Shown here in pieces: positions 51,463 to 60,786 of a DNA stretch of 64,000 bases. The position numbers and the translations under genes are program-made. The notes beneath the pieces are model-generated. The model was given only the letters and a program-made list of their open reading frames with translations. It did not search any database and was not told the DNA's origin. Within the stretch, counting starts at the first letter, position 1; the number at the start of each line of letters is the position of its first letter. Source of the stretch: Rhodohalobacter mucosus. GTDB lineage: Bacteria; Bacteroidota; Rhodothermia; Balneolales; Balneolaceae. The stretch covers positions 1 through 64,000 of the forward strand of contig NZ_QGGB01000004.1 of the NCBI RefSeq assembly GCF_003150675.1, in the 5' to 3' direction.

Positions 51463-52941
51463 TTATACAATCCTGTCCGGGTTGCTGTAGTCGGGAATCT
51501 CTCCCCTGTACCTGAAGATTCTCTTGATCCATTTTACGAGGCTTTCCGACTGGTTTTTGATATACCACTGATCGGCTGCGCGTCGTGCCCCAAGACCATA
51601 GCTGGGATAGGGATGGATCGTATCTGCAAATTCTCGAAGCGACACACCGTTGCGCATGGCCAGCGCATACTGTGAGATCATCTCACCCGCATGCGCTCCT
51701 GCGACCGATGCACCCAGAATCCTGCCGCTCCATTTTTTGGCATGTACTTTGATCAGCCCTTCCGGAACGCCGTCTGTAACCGCACGGTCGATCTTGCTGA
51801 AGGGGAAACGATAGGTTTCATAGGTCACCCCCTTATCCTTCAGCTCTTTTTCCGTTGCCCCAATCTGGCCTATTTCAGGATCCGTGTAGGTTACCCATGG
51901 AACATGCTTTTTGTCAATCTTCATCGGAACCTTAATCAGCGCATTAGAAGCAGCTACTTTTGCCATGTGCTCACACATATGGGTAAACTGATATCTGCCG
52001 GTAACATCGCCAACCGCATAAATGTGGGATTTATTGGTGCGGCATGCATCATTCACCGTGATTCCCGAGCTGTCGTATGTAACTCCGGCCGCGTCCAGGT
52101 TCAATGCGTCAATATTGGCTTTGCGGCCGGTTGCGAGAAGCACACTTTCTGCTGATATGGACTCTGCCTTTCCATCTGCTTCAAAATACACCGAGATGGA
52201 ATCCCCCATCTGCTCTACGCGCTTCACTGCAGCATTCAGATGAAAAGTAACTCCCTCCTGTTCCATCTTCATTTTCAGAATATCACTCATCTCCCGGTCA
52301 TCGTTTATCAGAATTCCGGGAGCCATATCCACCAGATGAACCTCCGTACCCAATCTCTGAAAGCTCTGCGACATTTCTGAACCGATAGGTCCCCCGCCCA
52401 CAACAATCAATTTCCCGGGCAGGTTATCGATCTCAAAAAGGGATTCGTTTGTCAGGTACTTAACACCATCCAGACCGGGAATGGGTGGCACAAATGCCCT
52501 GGCACCGGTGCAAATAAAAATATACCTGGCGCTAAGGGTAGTGATCACCCCATTTTCGTCGGTAATTTGGACCGTATGATCGTCTGTAAAAGCGGCACTC
52601 CCAAAAACTACCTCAATACCCATCTCTTCAAATATCTCCGGGCGATCGGCATCCTCATAGATCTCCCTCCGTACGTTGTCAACATGTTTCATAACGCCGG
52701 CCGTATCTGTCTTCGCGGCATCCATGCGGAGTCCGTATTTTTCACCCTCGCGCATATGATGAATCACTGAAGCCGCCTTGATTAATGTTTTACTGGGAAC
52801 GCAACCGGTCCAGGTACAGTCTCCCCCAAGCCTTTCTCTCTCAATCATTACGGTTTTGGCACCAAAATTTGCCGCAATTCCGGCTGTGGTCAGTCCTGCC
52901 GCCCCGCCTCCAATCACCATCGCATCATAGTCGTATTTCAT
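51463..52941 (-). CDS. MerA-like pyridine nucleotide-disulfide oxidoreductase
   Basis: 492 residues. FAD loop VIGGGAAGLTTAGIA (~10-24), redox disulfide GGDCTWTGCVPSKT, NAD loop VVGGGPIGSEMSQ and the second FAD motif YAVGDVTGRYQFTH. The dimerisation domain ends HPYPSYGLGA, with the His and Pro near the active site. It is related to mercuric reductase and lipoamide dehydrogenase. It lacks the N-terminal HMA domain and the C-terminal vicinal cysteines needed for Hg(II), and there are no mer genes or 2-oxoacid dehydrogenase genes nearby, so the substrate is unknown. It overlaps the upstream membrane protein gene by 4 bp. Confidence 0.92.
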   Translation of the reverse strand: MKYDYDAMVIGGGAAGLTTAGIAANFGAKTVMIERERLGGDCTWTGCVPSKTLIKAASVIHHMREGEKYGLRMDAAKTDTAGVMKHVDNVRREIYEDADRPEIFEEMGIEVVFGSAAFTDDHTVQITDENGVITTLSARYIFICTGARAFVPPIPGLDGVKYLTNESLFEIDNLPGKLIVVGGGPIGSEMSQSFQRLGTEVHLVDMAPGILINDDREMSDILKMKMEQEGVTFHLNAAVKRVEQMGDSISVYFEADGKAESISAESVLLATGRKANIDALNLDAAGVTYDSSGITVNDACRTNKSHIYAVGDVTGRYQFTHMCEHMAKVAASNALIKVPMKIDKKHVPWVTYTDPEIGQIGATEKELKDKGVTYETYRFPFSKIDRAVTDGVPEGLIKVHAKKWSGRILGASVAGAHAGEMISQYALAMRNGVSLREFADTIHPYPSYGLGARRAADQWYIKNQSESLVKWIKRIFRYRGEIPDYSNPDRIV

Positions 52942-53282
52942 TGTACTGTCTCTTCTTCTGTTTCCGTAATCCGTTTTTGAATTTTACTGTAGGTGCTCCA
53001 TGCCCCGTAAAGCAGCATTCCGATTACCACAGCGTATACCCACCATGGAACATTCTCACCGGCAATCATCAGGTATACATACGCTGAAACAAAACATCCG
53101 GATGCACTTAATACAGGCAGAGCTATCGGCTTTTTCTTTTTGACGTTCCGAACAATCCAGGCTACCGAGATGGTAAAAAAGGGAATTGCACCAATATAGA
53201 TTGCGCCAAAGATAAATGGGTTCACGCCATACTGATCGCCCAAACTCAAAAACCATTTACTAAACGCTTCAACCCATTCCAT
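52938..53282 (-). CDS. Small membrane protein coupled to the MerA-like reductase
   Basis: 114 residues from the ATG at 53282, chosen because AAGGA lies just upstream; an in-frame start at 53300 adds six residues. Three predicted membrane helices (FIFGAIYIGAIPFFTISVAW, VLSASGCFVSAYVYLMIAG, WWVYAVVIGMLLYGAW) and a charged C-terminus. No named family known to me. The stop overlaps the start of the reductase gene (ATGA), so the two proteins are made together and may interact. Confidence 0.8.
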   Translation of the reverse strand: MEWVEAFSKWFLSLGDQYGVNPFIFGAIYIGAIPFFTISVAWIVRNVKKKKPIALPVLSASGCFVSAYVYLMIAGENVPWWVYAVVIGMLLYGAWSTYSKIQKRITETEEETVQ

Positions 53283-53351
53283 TTTTTCCTTGTTAATCAA
53301 TCAGTATCGTTTTGCGGCCGGTATGTTACAAAAGATATTCTGTAATGTTTG

Positions 53352-53365
53352 TCACAAAACTGTGA
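53352..53365. promoter_or_regulatory. TCACA-N4-TGTGA palindrome upstream of the reductase operon
   Basis: TCACA at 53352-53356 and TGTGA at 53361-53365, about 70 bp before the membrane protein start and 130 bp before the divergent exported protein. Could be an operator for a Crp/Fnr-like or other dimeric regulator. Confidence 0.3.
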
Positions 53366-53494
53366 TTTAAGCTCTTGGTGGGATAAGAACAAAATTCATC
53401 GAAATGCTGAAACAATATTTAACGTTAATCTTTGTTGATGTGATAGGTCGTTAGTGTGTATATTCGTACATACTTTTTTACAGCAGACTCTGCC

Positions 53495-53800
53495 ATGGCA
53501 TTCAAAATAAAGAACATATCGACTTTTTTTGTTCTGTTATTCATAACAGGCGTGCTCAGTGCGTCTTTTCACCTTCATGTGGATGAAGGGCACGCGGCAG
53601 ATTCTGAACCCCCACACTACGTACAAGACCACAATTTCTGTAGTCTTTGCGCTTCCCAGTTCACTTATTCCAAGGATCATGACCTGGAGTCGGAAACTGT
53701 ATTTGAACCCGGAGAATTTGTTCCGGACTTACAGCCGGCAATCTTTGCGCCCCCTCTGGTCCTTCTGCAGAATTATCGTGCTCCCCCTTTTTTGAGCTGA
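53495..53800 (+). CDS. Small exported His/Cys protein at the head of a metal uptake locus
   Basis: 101 residues from the ATG at 53495; an in-frame start at 53456 adds 13 residues without a better signal. Signal peptide (FFVLLFITGVLSA), then a His-rich segment SFHLHVDEGHAADSEPPHYVQDH and FCSLCASQF. The Cys/His content suggests metal binding; it resembles the small DUF2946-like proteins near copper or zinc receptors. Next on the strand are the His-rich lipoprotein and a ZnuD-like receptor. Confidence 0.7.
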   Translation: MAFKIKNISTFFVLLFITGVLSASFHLHVDEGHAADSEPPHYVQDHNFCSLCASQFTYSKDHDLESETVFEPGEFVPDLQPAIFAPPLVLLQNYRAPPFLS

Positions 53801-53921
53801 TTTACTCTCCTTACCCATCAAATTAACTCAAATCTACTGAAAACAGATCAAAAACCGTTCTGGATGCAGAAACGGCTTTTGTCCCAACATTTTTCTGTTC
53901 AACACTATAATTCTGAGAATT

Positions 53922-54782
53922 ATGAAATTTTATCGTTTACAATCACTTATTCTTTTCACAGTACTATTAAGCCTTTCCTTGCTGTTTGCCTCGTGCGAAA
54001 ACAGTGCATCCGTCGAAGAAGAAGAACACTCCGATCCATTTGGCGTGGCTCTGATTCTGAACGGAGTTGAAATTGCCAAACAGGAGAACGGAGTGGTGAG
54101 CTATGCGGAAGGTGATCACCTTGAACTGAAAGTAGGTGAGGAAACAAACCTCATTACTGTTCGATGGATCGCTGAAGATGGTGACCGTTTTGTTCCCGAT
54201 GAAGCTGAAGGTTACGGCCTGCAGTGGGTAATTGACAATGAAGCCGTTACCGAAGTGGAACAACACGAAGAGGACGGTGCCTGGAGTTTCCACCTTGTAG
54301 GAACCGGAACGGGTGAAACCGAGATTCGTTTTGAACTTTTTCACAACGATCATTCCGACTTTACCAGCCTTCCCTTCGAAGTACACGTAGAAGAAGCCGT
54401 ATCCGGTATGGAGCTAAGGGATGATACCGGTTCTGCCGTTGTAACCGTCGATTCCGAAGGTAATGTAACCGGATCCATTGATGTGGCTTCAGGCAGTCAG
54501 GCCGGTCCATTTACACTCGTTTTCTTCGATGACCAGGGAGGCGAGCTCGACACCAGTTCTGAGTATGAGCTTGAATGGCATACAACCGGTACGGAGTTTG
54601 CAACGATCACCGCTGACACAAACAATCCGTTTTCCATAATGGTTGACGGTGTAACTGCCGGTCAGGCAGAAGTTCACTTTGAGCTGATCAAGGGCCATAG
54701 TGAAGATGGAGGTGATGATCACGACCACGATCACGAAACCGTGGTATATGAATCACCTGACATTGCCGTAAATGTAAATTAA
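53922..54782 (+). CDS. Lipoprotein with His-rich C-terminus, probable zinc-binding
   Basis: 286 residues. Lipobox LLFASC (about C26). The mature protein is acidic, with repeated Ig-like beta segments (VRWIAEDGDRF, then LEWHTTGTEFATI) and a C-terminal His/Asp cluster (GDDHDHDHE) suited to zinc capture. Further EHSDP and FHNDHSDF motifs lie inside. Placed before the ZnuD-like receptor, it could pass zinc to or from it on the cell surface. An intrinsic terminator follows. Confidence 0.82.
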   Translation: MKFYRLQSLILFTVLLSLSLLFASCENSASVEEEEHSDPFGVALILNGVEIAKQENGVVSYAEGDHLELKVGEETNLITVRWIAEDGDRFVPDEAEGYGLQWVIDNEAVTEVEQHEEDGAWSFHLVGTGTGETEIRFELFHNDHSDFTSLPFEVHVEEAVSGMELRDDTGSAVVTVDSEGNVTGSIDVASGSQAGPFTLVFFDDQGGELDTSSEYELEWHTTGTEFATITADTNNPFSIMVDGVTAGQAEVHFELIKGHSEDGGDDHDHDHETVVYESPDIAVNVN

Positions 54783-54790
54783 TTTAACCC

Positions 54791-54822
54791 GGGGAACAGT
54801 CAGGCAAGCTGTTCCCCTTTTT
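54791..54822 (+). terminator. Intrinsic terminator between the His-rich lipoprotein and the TonB receptor
   Basis: GGGGAACAG (54791-54799) and CTGTTCCCC (54809-54817) form a perfect 9-bp stem followed by five T. The receptor gene begins 25 bp later, so this is either a partial terminator or the receptor has its own promoter within very little space. Confidence 0.85.
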
Positions 54823-54846
54823 AGTTTCCCTGAGCCGGCATTTTAC

Positions 54847-57084
54847 ATGATCTACTTATACAGACTGCTGCTGATATCACTCTTTTTCTTTCCTGCCATT
54901 TTGCAGGCACAATTCAGGGGTTTAGTGCATGACGCACAGACGCGTGAACCTGTTCCTTTCGCCTATGTACACCTGGCAGAGATCAACCGTACAGCAACTG
55001 CCGACAAAGAAGGGCTTTTCTTTTTTCAGAACGTGCCTCCGGGCACCTATACCCTTTCAATTCACAGAATTGGTTACAAAACCTACACATCGCAGATTCG
55101 CGTTGAAGATGAAACCGGCATGACCGAACCGGATCTTTTTCTGCTTACGCCTGAAAGTGTGGTGAGTGAGGAAATTACCGTAACGGGTCAGGCCGAAGAG
55201 GTAGCCGGATCAAGATTACAGCATGCATCATCCAAAATTATCGGTGAAAACCTGCGAAGAAATCTGGGCAGCACACTTGCAGAAACCATGAAAAACGAGC
55301 CGGGTTTCAATGAACGCAGCCTGGGGCCGGCTCCCGGCAGACCCGTGATCCGCGGTTTGGGCGACGAGCGTGTGCTTATTCTTCAGGACGGTGAACGCAC
55401 AGGTGATGTTTCATCGCAATCAGCCGATCACGCCGTTAGCGTGGATCCGATGGGTGCCGAAGAGATTGAGATTGCGCGCGGTCCGGCTGCCCTGGCCTAC
55501 GGTGCCAATGCAATCGGGGGAGTTATCAATGTTGTTAAAAATCAGATATCCACATCTGTACCAAGTGATTTTAGCGGTACCCTTTCGCTTCTCGGGCAAA
55601 CCGTAAACAGTGAGGCAGCCGCCTCGGTTGACGCTTCCATACCTTACCGCGACTGGGTAGTTAACCTGGACCTGAACGGTAAAAACGGTACCGACTACTC
55701 TGCTCCCGGAGAAACCATTACCAATTCATATCTGAAAAATTCACAGAATACGATCGGAATCAGCCGGGTTGGAAACAGCGGATATGTTGGGGCTTCAGCC
55801 TCCTATTACGTTTCCCGATATGGAATCCCACCCGATCCAAACGGCGGGCATCCGAACGGTGTGGATATTGAGATGGATAAGCTGCAGTTTGATGTGAGAG
55901 CTGAACGTATTTTCAGAAATTCTTTCATCAGCCTTCTAGAAGCGCGATACTCTTTTGTCAATTATGATCATTCCGAAATAGAGTCGAACGGAACACTGGG
56001 AACCCGGTTTGGCAACCTTAGCACGAATGTATCGCTGAAAGGGCATAATCGCAGCTGGTGGATTTTTGACAACGGTTCATTCGGGCTCTGGGGTGAGCTC
56101 CTCGACTATGCCGTAATTGGTGCTCGCACACCTGAATCAAACCAGTATTCGGGGGCAGCCTATATGATTCAGGAAGGCAATTCGGGAAACCTTCACTATG
56201 AAGTGGGAACCCGTTTCGAATATGTGCTATCAAAACCTGATGAGCAGAGAGTATCGCCCAGGATCGGGCTGATCGAGCAGCGCGAATTTGCCGCACTTGC
56301 CACATCTGCTTCACTGATTTACGGACTTACGAATACCGTTTTCCTGGGAACTACCGCCATTCACTCGTTCCGCCCACCATCGCTGGAAGAGCTCTATTCC
56401 GAGGGGCCTCATCTGGCTGCATACAGTTTTGAAATAGGCAATCCGCAGCTGGATGCTGAAAGAGGCCTTGGGCTTGAGCTCTTTTTGCGGCATAACTCAA
56501 ACAGATTTCAGGCACAGCTTACGGGCTACAGCAACCTATTTTCCAATTATCTCTATGCACGCGATACCGGAGAACAGAGTATCTCCGACCCTTCCCTGAA
56601 CAACTATCAGTTTGTGGGTGAAGAAGCACGATTTTTGGGTGTTGAATTTTCCGGAGAGGTGCGTATAACCCCAGGCCTTACAGCCGGGGGAATGCTCTCC
56701 TATACCTTTGCAGAACGAAACGTGAGTGAAGAGGAGCAGAATGTAACAGGCTTTACAGGTTCAACAAGGCCTCTGCCCATGATACCGCCCATCCAGGGGT
56801 CGCTGTTCGTGAGGCAGGAAATTGATAATTTTACCGTTTCCACCCGGTTTTCATCAACGGGCAGACAAACACGGGTTGGCGAATTTGAAACACCGACCGA
56901 CGGATTCAATCTCCTGAATGCATCCGTACAGTACCGCTTTTCAACCTCCGGCTTACTGCACACTATCTCCCTTAGAGGCTCAAATCTGCTAAACACTACG
57001 TACCGTAATCACTTGTCCAGAATAAAAGAGGTGTTCCCGGCACCGGGCAGAAACGTTAGCTTACTTTACAGAGTGTATTTTTAA
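54847..57084 (+). CDS. TonB-dependent receptor, ZnuD-like
   Basis: 745 residues. Signal peptide (LLLISLFFFPAILQAQ), CarboxypepD_reg domain (~22-100), plug with PVIRGLGDERVLILQDGERT, SSQSADHAVSVDPMGAEEIE and RGPAALAYGANAIGGVINVV, then a 22-strand-type barrel ending NVSLLYRVYF. The plug sequence follows the ZnuD zinc receptor closely. With the His-rich lipoprotein and small exported His/Cys protein upstream, zinc import is the best reading, though other divalent metals are possible. Confidence 0.92.
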   Translation: MIYLYRLLLISLFFFPAILQAQFRGLVHDAQTREPVPFAYVHLAEINRTATADKEGLFFFQNVPPGTYTLSIHRIGYKTYTSQIRVEDETGMTEPDLFLLTPESVVSEEITVTGQAEEVAGSRLQHASSKIIGENLRRNLGSTLAETMKNEPGFNERSLGPAPGRPVIRGLGDERVLILQDGERTGDVSSQSADHAVSVDPMGAEEIEIARGPAALAYGANAIGGVINVVKNQISTSVPSDFSGTLSLLGQTVNSEAAASVDASIPYRDWVVNLDLNGKNGTDYSAPGETITNSYLKNSQNTIGISRVGNSGYVGASASYYVSRYGIPPDPNGGHPNGVDIEMDKLQFDVRAERIFRNSFISLLEARYSFVNYDHSEIESNGTLGTRFGNLSTNVSLKGHNRSWWIFDNGSFGLWGELLDYAVIGARTPESNQYSGAAYMIQEGNSGNLHYEVGTRFEYVLSKPDEQRVSPRIGLIEQREFAALATSASLIYGLTNTVFLGTTAIHSFRPPSLEELYSEGPHLAAYSFEIGNPQLDAERGLGLELFLRHNSNRFQAQLTGYSNLFSNYLYARDTGEQSISDPSLNNYQFVGEEARFLGVEFSGEVRITPGLTAGGMLSYTFAERNVSEEEQNVTGFTGSTRPLPMIPPIQGSLFVRQEIDNFTVSTRFSSTGRQTRVGEFETPTDGFNLLNASVQYRFSTSGLLHTISLRGSNLLNTTYRNHLSRIKEVFPAPGRNVSLLYRVYF

Positions 57085-58073
57085 CGCTGCTCTTTCTGTT
57101 CCGTTTCCACGCTGTCATTCAGCTCCTGCTCTTTCAACTCGGCCAGGCTTTCCGATTTCGACACAGTTGAGAGGTACAGAAACAGAATGAGATTCATAAC
57201 TTTCCTCAGAGCACTCGAAACTAGAAGCATCCCCGCAACGGATGCCGTTGCCATGTTCAGCATTTTTGAGAGCTCTATGCCGACCCACATAAATACCAAA
57301 TCACGGCTTGGCAGCAGGGGAATGCGGTTAACTACAATCACCACGGTCAGAAAGAGCAGCCATACGGAGATTGGGGTATCTGGAATAACAACGGCCCACT
57401 GCACAACAATCAGTCCGTGATGAATCAGGAATCGCGTCATATAGATTCCAAATATTACCAGGGCTTTTTTCAGGGGCAGGTCAAAAATATACTTTCTGAA
57501 CTGCACGATAACCGCAACGATAAGCGCTAGAATAAAGACCGCTGCAGCAATGTAAATCCAGTCGATATCGCCAACAAGCTCTTCTATATCGATAAACCCG
57601 GTAAAGATCAGCACTCCCACCAGGGTAAAAGCAACCAGATTCGAGTTAATGGCGGAAAGGATGTTGTTATCGCGAATATTCTTCAGAATCTGTCTGTCGC
57701 CATCATCCAGAAATTTCCGCGCCTGCATAAAAAGAAAAAACTCTCCGGAGTAGCCTACTACCTCCTCATTGTACACCCGTTTCGTCATGAACAAACGAAA
57801 CAGCTTCCATCTTTTTACAGGCCAGATCTGCCGGTAGATAAAAATTTCGGTGAAAGGGAGCGAAAAATAGAGGATGAAGAAGATCAGGTAAAATAGTGGC
57901 TCTCCCGGGAGCGAGCTCAGAACCTCCCTCCAGCCGATATCGGCAATCTGATAGATGATAATGCCGACTATAAATGCAATTACGAGCCTTCTGGTAAATT
58001 TCTTAACCCGTTTTCCACCCGGGCTGGCAGAAAATTCTTTCCAGGTGTCCCTGATTTTCTTTTTTGAAATCAC
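57081..58073 (-). CDS. Multi-pass membrane protein, LPG-synthase/flippase TM-like
   Basis: 330 residues from a GTG start (uncertain). About seven to eight membrane helices (VIAFIVGIIIYQIADIGW, LFYLIFFILYFSLPFTEI, IYIAAAVFILALIVAVIVQF and others), in the style of the UPF0104/LPG_synthase_TM family that moves or modifies lipids or polyprenyl sugars. The C-terminal tail is acidic and cytoplasmic. Tail-to-tail overlap of 4 bp with the receptor gene. The Stealth gene is 64 bp upstream on the same strand, so a shared role in surface glycan assembly is possible. Confidence 0.75.
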   Translation of the reverse strand: MISKKKIRDTWKEFSASPGGKRVKKFTRRLVIAFIVGIIIYQIADIGWREVLSSLPGEPLFYLIFFILYFSLPFTEIFIYRQIWPVKRWKLFRLFMTKRVYNEEVVGYSGEFFLFMQARKFLDDGDRQILKNIRDNNILSAINSNLVAFTLVGVLIFTGFIDIEELVGDIDWIYIAAAVFILALIVAVIVQFRKYIFDLPLKKALVIFGIYMTRFLIHHGLIVVQWAVVIPDTPISVWLLFLTVVIVVNRIPLLPSRDLVFMWVGIELSKMLNMATASVAGMLLVSSALRKVMNLILFLYLSTVSKSESLAELKEQELNDSVETEQKEQR

Positions 58074-58137
58074 TGGGTAAATGCAGGCATTTTGGGATCC
58101 TCGGTTTGTGTGCAGATACTCATATTGACTCGTGCAG

Positions 58138-59190
58138 TTATGAGTTCACCGCTTCTTTCTTTTTTTCATCAGCCGGACCGGTTTTCGGAAATGGTGCGTT
58201 CAGGTCAAATTCATCCTTTAGCAGAGTCTTGATTTTTCTGCGCTGCGCCCGGCTGAAGGTCTCCATGCCCTGAATACATACAAACCGTGCCTGTCTGTTT
58301 TTTATACGGCTCAGCTTAGCCTGCAGAATGGGATAGATATCCATCTCTCCGTTCAGCATCACCGATTCATCCTTTCTTTCCAGAATCGCGTTTCCATCCC
58401 TGATCTCAAGGTGATTGGCAAGATAAATACCCGAAAACTGTTCAGTGCTTCTGAACCGATACCGGATATTTTCTTCGAACAGCGACGGCTTTTTATTGAA
58501 AAATTCGACGAGTGTCTCCTTTCTTACAGGATGAGGAACATGCGGTGACATGTAGTACGATTCATAAAATCCGGCAAGCTGCGCAGATTTTATTTGAAAG
58601 AGAAGATTCATGGTTCGCGTGATACCAAGCACTTTTTTCATTGCCATGCTCAGCATATCATTCAGTTTTAGCCGAAAGGAACCATACTGCCTCACTTTCT
58701 TCCATTTCCCCCGAAGTACAACTTTGTCACCCCGGAAAAAATCCTCCGGCTTTACGGGTTGTGTGATTACAAAATCATCATTGAAATAGATAAACCGGTC
58801 AGACAGTCCCTTTATTCTCCAAAGCGCCGTTTCCAGTGTGCGGCTGTTGAAGGTAGGAATGGCCCACTCATATCCCTCAAGTATTTCCCGGTGATCCACA
58901 ATTCGGATACGAAGCCGATTTCGCACCTCCTCGGTCAGAAAGTCGGGCACCTGGTCATCGGTAATGAGATAGATGTTGCGGATCCACGGAGCATGTTGCC
59001 TGATAGAGCGAATACAAAACTTTAGCTCTCCGTTATCAACAAAGCGGGTGCTGTCTCTGCCCGTAGGTATTTCAGACTGCTCCTTTCCCGTCTCAAGATG
59101 ATATATCCTGTTACGCTTGCGCTGATGGGACTCATCGCTCCCGTCAACCCAGGTAATTACGGCGTCAATCTGTGGTACTTCGTTATTCAT
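58138..59190 (-). CDS. Stealth-family sugar-phosphate transferase
   Basis: 350 residues. Stealth CR1 (IDAVITWVDGSDESHQRKRN), CR2 (DNGELKFCIRSIRQHAPWIR, ITDDQVP, IVDHREIL, PTFNSRTLET, FIYFNDDFVI) and a weaker CR3/CR4 are visible. Stealth proteins transfer hexose-1-phosphate from a nucleotide sugar to capsular or exopolysaccharide chains. No other capsule genes are in the window, so it seems isolated apart from the membrane protein downstream. Cytoplasmic. Confidence 0.92.
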   Translation of the reverse strand: MNNEVPQIDAVITWVDGSDESHQRKRNRIYHLETGKEQSEIPTGRDSTRFVDNGELKFCIRSIRQHAPWIRNIYLITDDQVPDFLTEEVRNRLRIRIVDHREILEGYEWAIPTFNSRTLETALWRIKGLSDRFIYFNDDFVITQPVKPEDFFRGDKVVLRGKWKKVRQYGSFRLKLNDMLSMAMKKVLGITRTMNLLFQIKSAQLAGFYESYYMSPHVPHPVRKETLVEFFNKKPSLFEENIRYRFRSTEQFSGIYLANHLEIRDGNAILERKDESVMLNGEMDIYPILQAKLSRIKNRQARFVCIQGMETFSRAQRRKIKTLLKDEFDLNAPFPKTGPADEKKKEAVNS

Positions 59191-59643
59191 TTCAAGTGAT
59201 ACTCAAATACGGAATTAAGATTCCGGATTGGAAAAAACATTCGGTGCAATAACGTTCATTCCGTACAGAGAACAAATTTATGAAAAAAGCACAGTCTGTC
59301 GTCCCGGTTCGGATTCAGGTATTGACCGATGCAGCTCTCCGTAAACCGTCTGTTCATTCTATTGCCGGAGCCGCACTGTCCAATTTTTTGTCAGCGAACA
59401 ATTTACAATTTATTCATGTAAAAAGCCTTTCCCGTGAGCTTACACCCTCAGGGTTTGCACATGCAGCCATATAACGATCCTGCAGGGCTCATCTGATGAA
59501 AGCGAAATGGAATGATGACCGAAGCATTTGATTTTTATCACGGAACAAACAGCAGGAATCATCTTACAAATCCATGGCTTAAATAGGATATAACTTAATG
59601 GCGCTGTCATCGTTATATTGTGCCAAAACATACCTGTGGCAAA
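59191..59643. other. Intergenic region, no supported gene
   Basis: A 450-bp spacer between divergent genes. It holds a 64-codon ORF (59280-59474) without recognisable features, which I do not call. No repeat or promoter stands out apart from a CTCATCTGATGAA string near 59488 loosely like the palindromic repeat family. Confidence 0.45.
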
Positions 59644-60738
59644 ATGCCTGAACACATTTTAATATCATTGAAGAAGCGGCTTTATCTTACATTTTTTCTA
59701 CATCTGCTACTGCTTGGCGGGAATGCCTCGTATGCACAGATTGATAATCCGGAAGGCGGTCTCACGACCGTGCCGGATGAACTCATATGGGCCCAGACTC
59801 TGAGCGGGAGCCACTTCAATGAGTTCTGGAACTACCAGTTCTATTTCGATAACGGAATGAAAGCTCATATTCTGTTTTCCGTGGCCAATTTCGGGAGTCT
59901 CAAAGACCCCGTTAGCGGCGTTCGGTTCTCCATCCTGTATCCTGACGGCAGTACATATCACGTATCCCGCGAGTATCCCCTTCACATGCTGATTCAGGAC
60001 AGGGAGACCCATATGTTCCGGCCGAGGCTGGAGAGGGAACTCTACTTTGTGGGAAAACTGCCTGATGAGCACAAGATAGTGATTGACACCCCGAAAGACG
60101 GGATTTCCTATCAGATAGAACTCACATTCACCAATATTGCCAGAGGATACAAATGGGCAGACGGAATGTTCGACATTCATAATGAAGAGATCGGTATTGT
60201 AACGCATATACCGTATGCGGAGGTTAGCGGATTCATTTCAGTGGACGGAGACCGAAGGCAGGTTGACGGTACCGGTTACATGGATCATACCTTCCAGAAT
60301 CAGACCACAACGCGCCTCATGAACAGCGGCTACAGGTTTGTGAATCATACAGACAGCCGGAACTGGGACCTGCTCTATTTTCTTCTTCCCGCAGACAACC
60401 GCGGCCGGAGCACGGCTGGATACAGGCTTAAAAGTGAAAACGGCCGGGTGAGCGTGCAGGGAATTGAAGCAATCCAGGAGACTCACGACAGTGAAGCATT
60501 CGGAAAGTCCATTCCGCGTATTATGGAACTGGAACTTGAGAATGGCGGCAGCCTCAGGCTCTACCGTACCGAGGATGAGGAGCGATTTTCAGTACTATCC
60601 GAACTGAACTGGCTTGCCAGGCGTGCAGCCAAAAGCTTTCTTGGGGGTGAAGTCATCGATTTCAGGGGGGATGCCACCCTGCAGGAGCCTTCGAACCGCC
60701 CCAAGCAGGGACACTACAACTACTTTTTTGTTGAATAA
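59644..60738 (+). CDS. Exported CrtC/Svf1-type lipocalin-like protein
   Basis: 364 residues from the ATG at 59644, giving a signal peptide ending GNASYAQ; a start at 59620 adds eight residues. The pattern YRQVDGTGYMDHTFQNQ-like R-Q-V-D-G-T-G-Y-M-D-H-T-F is the hallmark of the CrtC/AttH/Svf1 double-lipocalin family (G-x-G-Y-x-D-H). Members hydrate carotenoids or bind lipids. Without carotenoid genes beside it and with an export signal, lipid binding is as likely as hydratase activity. Confidence 0.75.
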   Translation: MPEHILISLKKRLYLTFFLHLLLLGGNASYAQIDNPEGGLTTVPDELIWAQTLSGSHFNEFWNYQFYFDNGMKAHILFSVANFGSLKDPVSGVRFSILYPDGSTYHVSREYPLHMLIQDRETHMFRPRLERELYFVGKLPDEHKIVIDTPKDGISYQIELTFTNIARGYKWADGMFDIHNEEIGIVTHIPYAEVSGFISVDGDRRQVDGTGYMDHTFQNQTTTRLMNSGYRFVNHTDSRNWDLLYFLLPADNRGRSTAGYRLKSENGRVSVQGIEAIQETHDSEAFGKSIPRIMELELENGGSLRLYRTEDEERFSVLSELNWLARRAAKSFLGGEVIDFRGDATLQEPSNRPKQGHYNYFFVE

Positions 60739-60786
60739 AATGTGCGCCTTTTTAAAGTAGTGAAATTACATAACCGGAGTATGATT

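Noticed and set aside
51463-52941. True mercuric reductase (merA)
   Set aside because: No HMA domain, no C-terminal vicinal cysteines and no mer genes nearby.
59280-59474. 64-codon rightward ORF starting MKKAQSVVPVRIQ
   Set aside because: No signal peptide, domain or clear ribosome site; composition is unlike neighbours and it lies in a divergent promoter region. Left uncalled.
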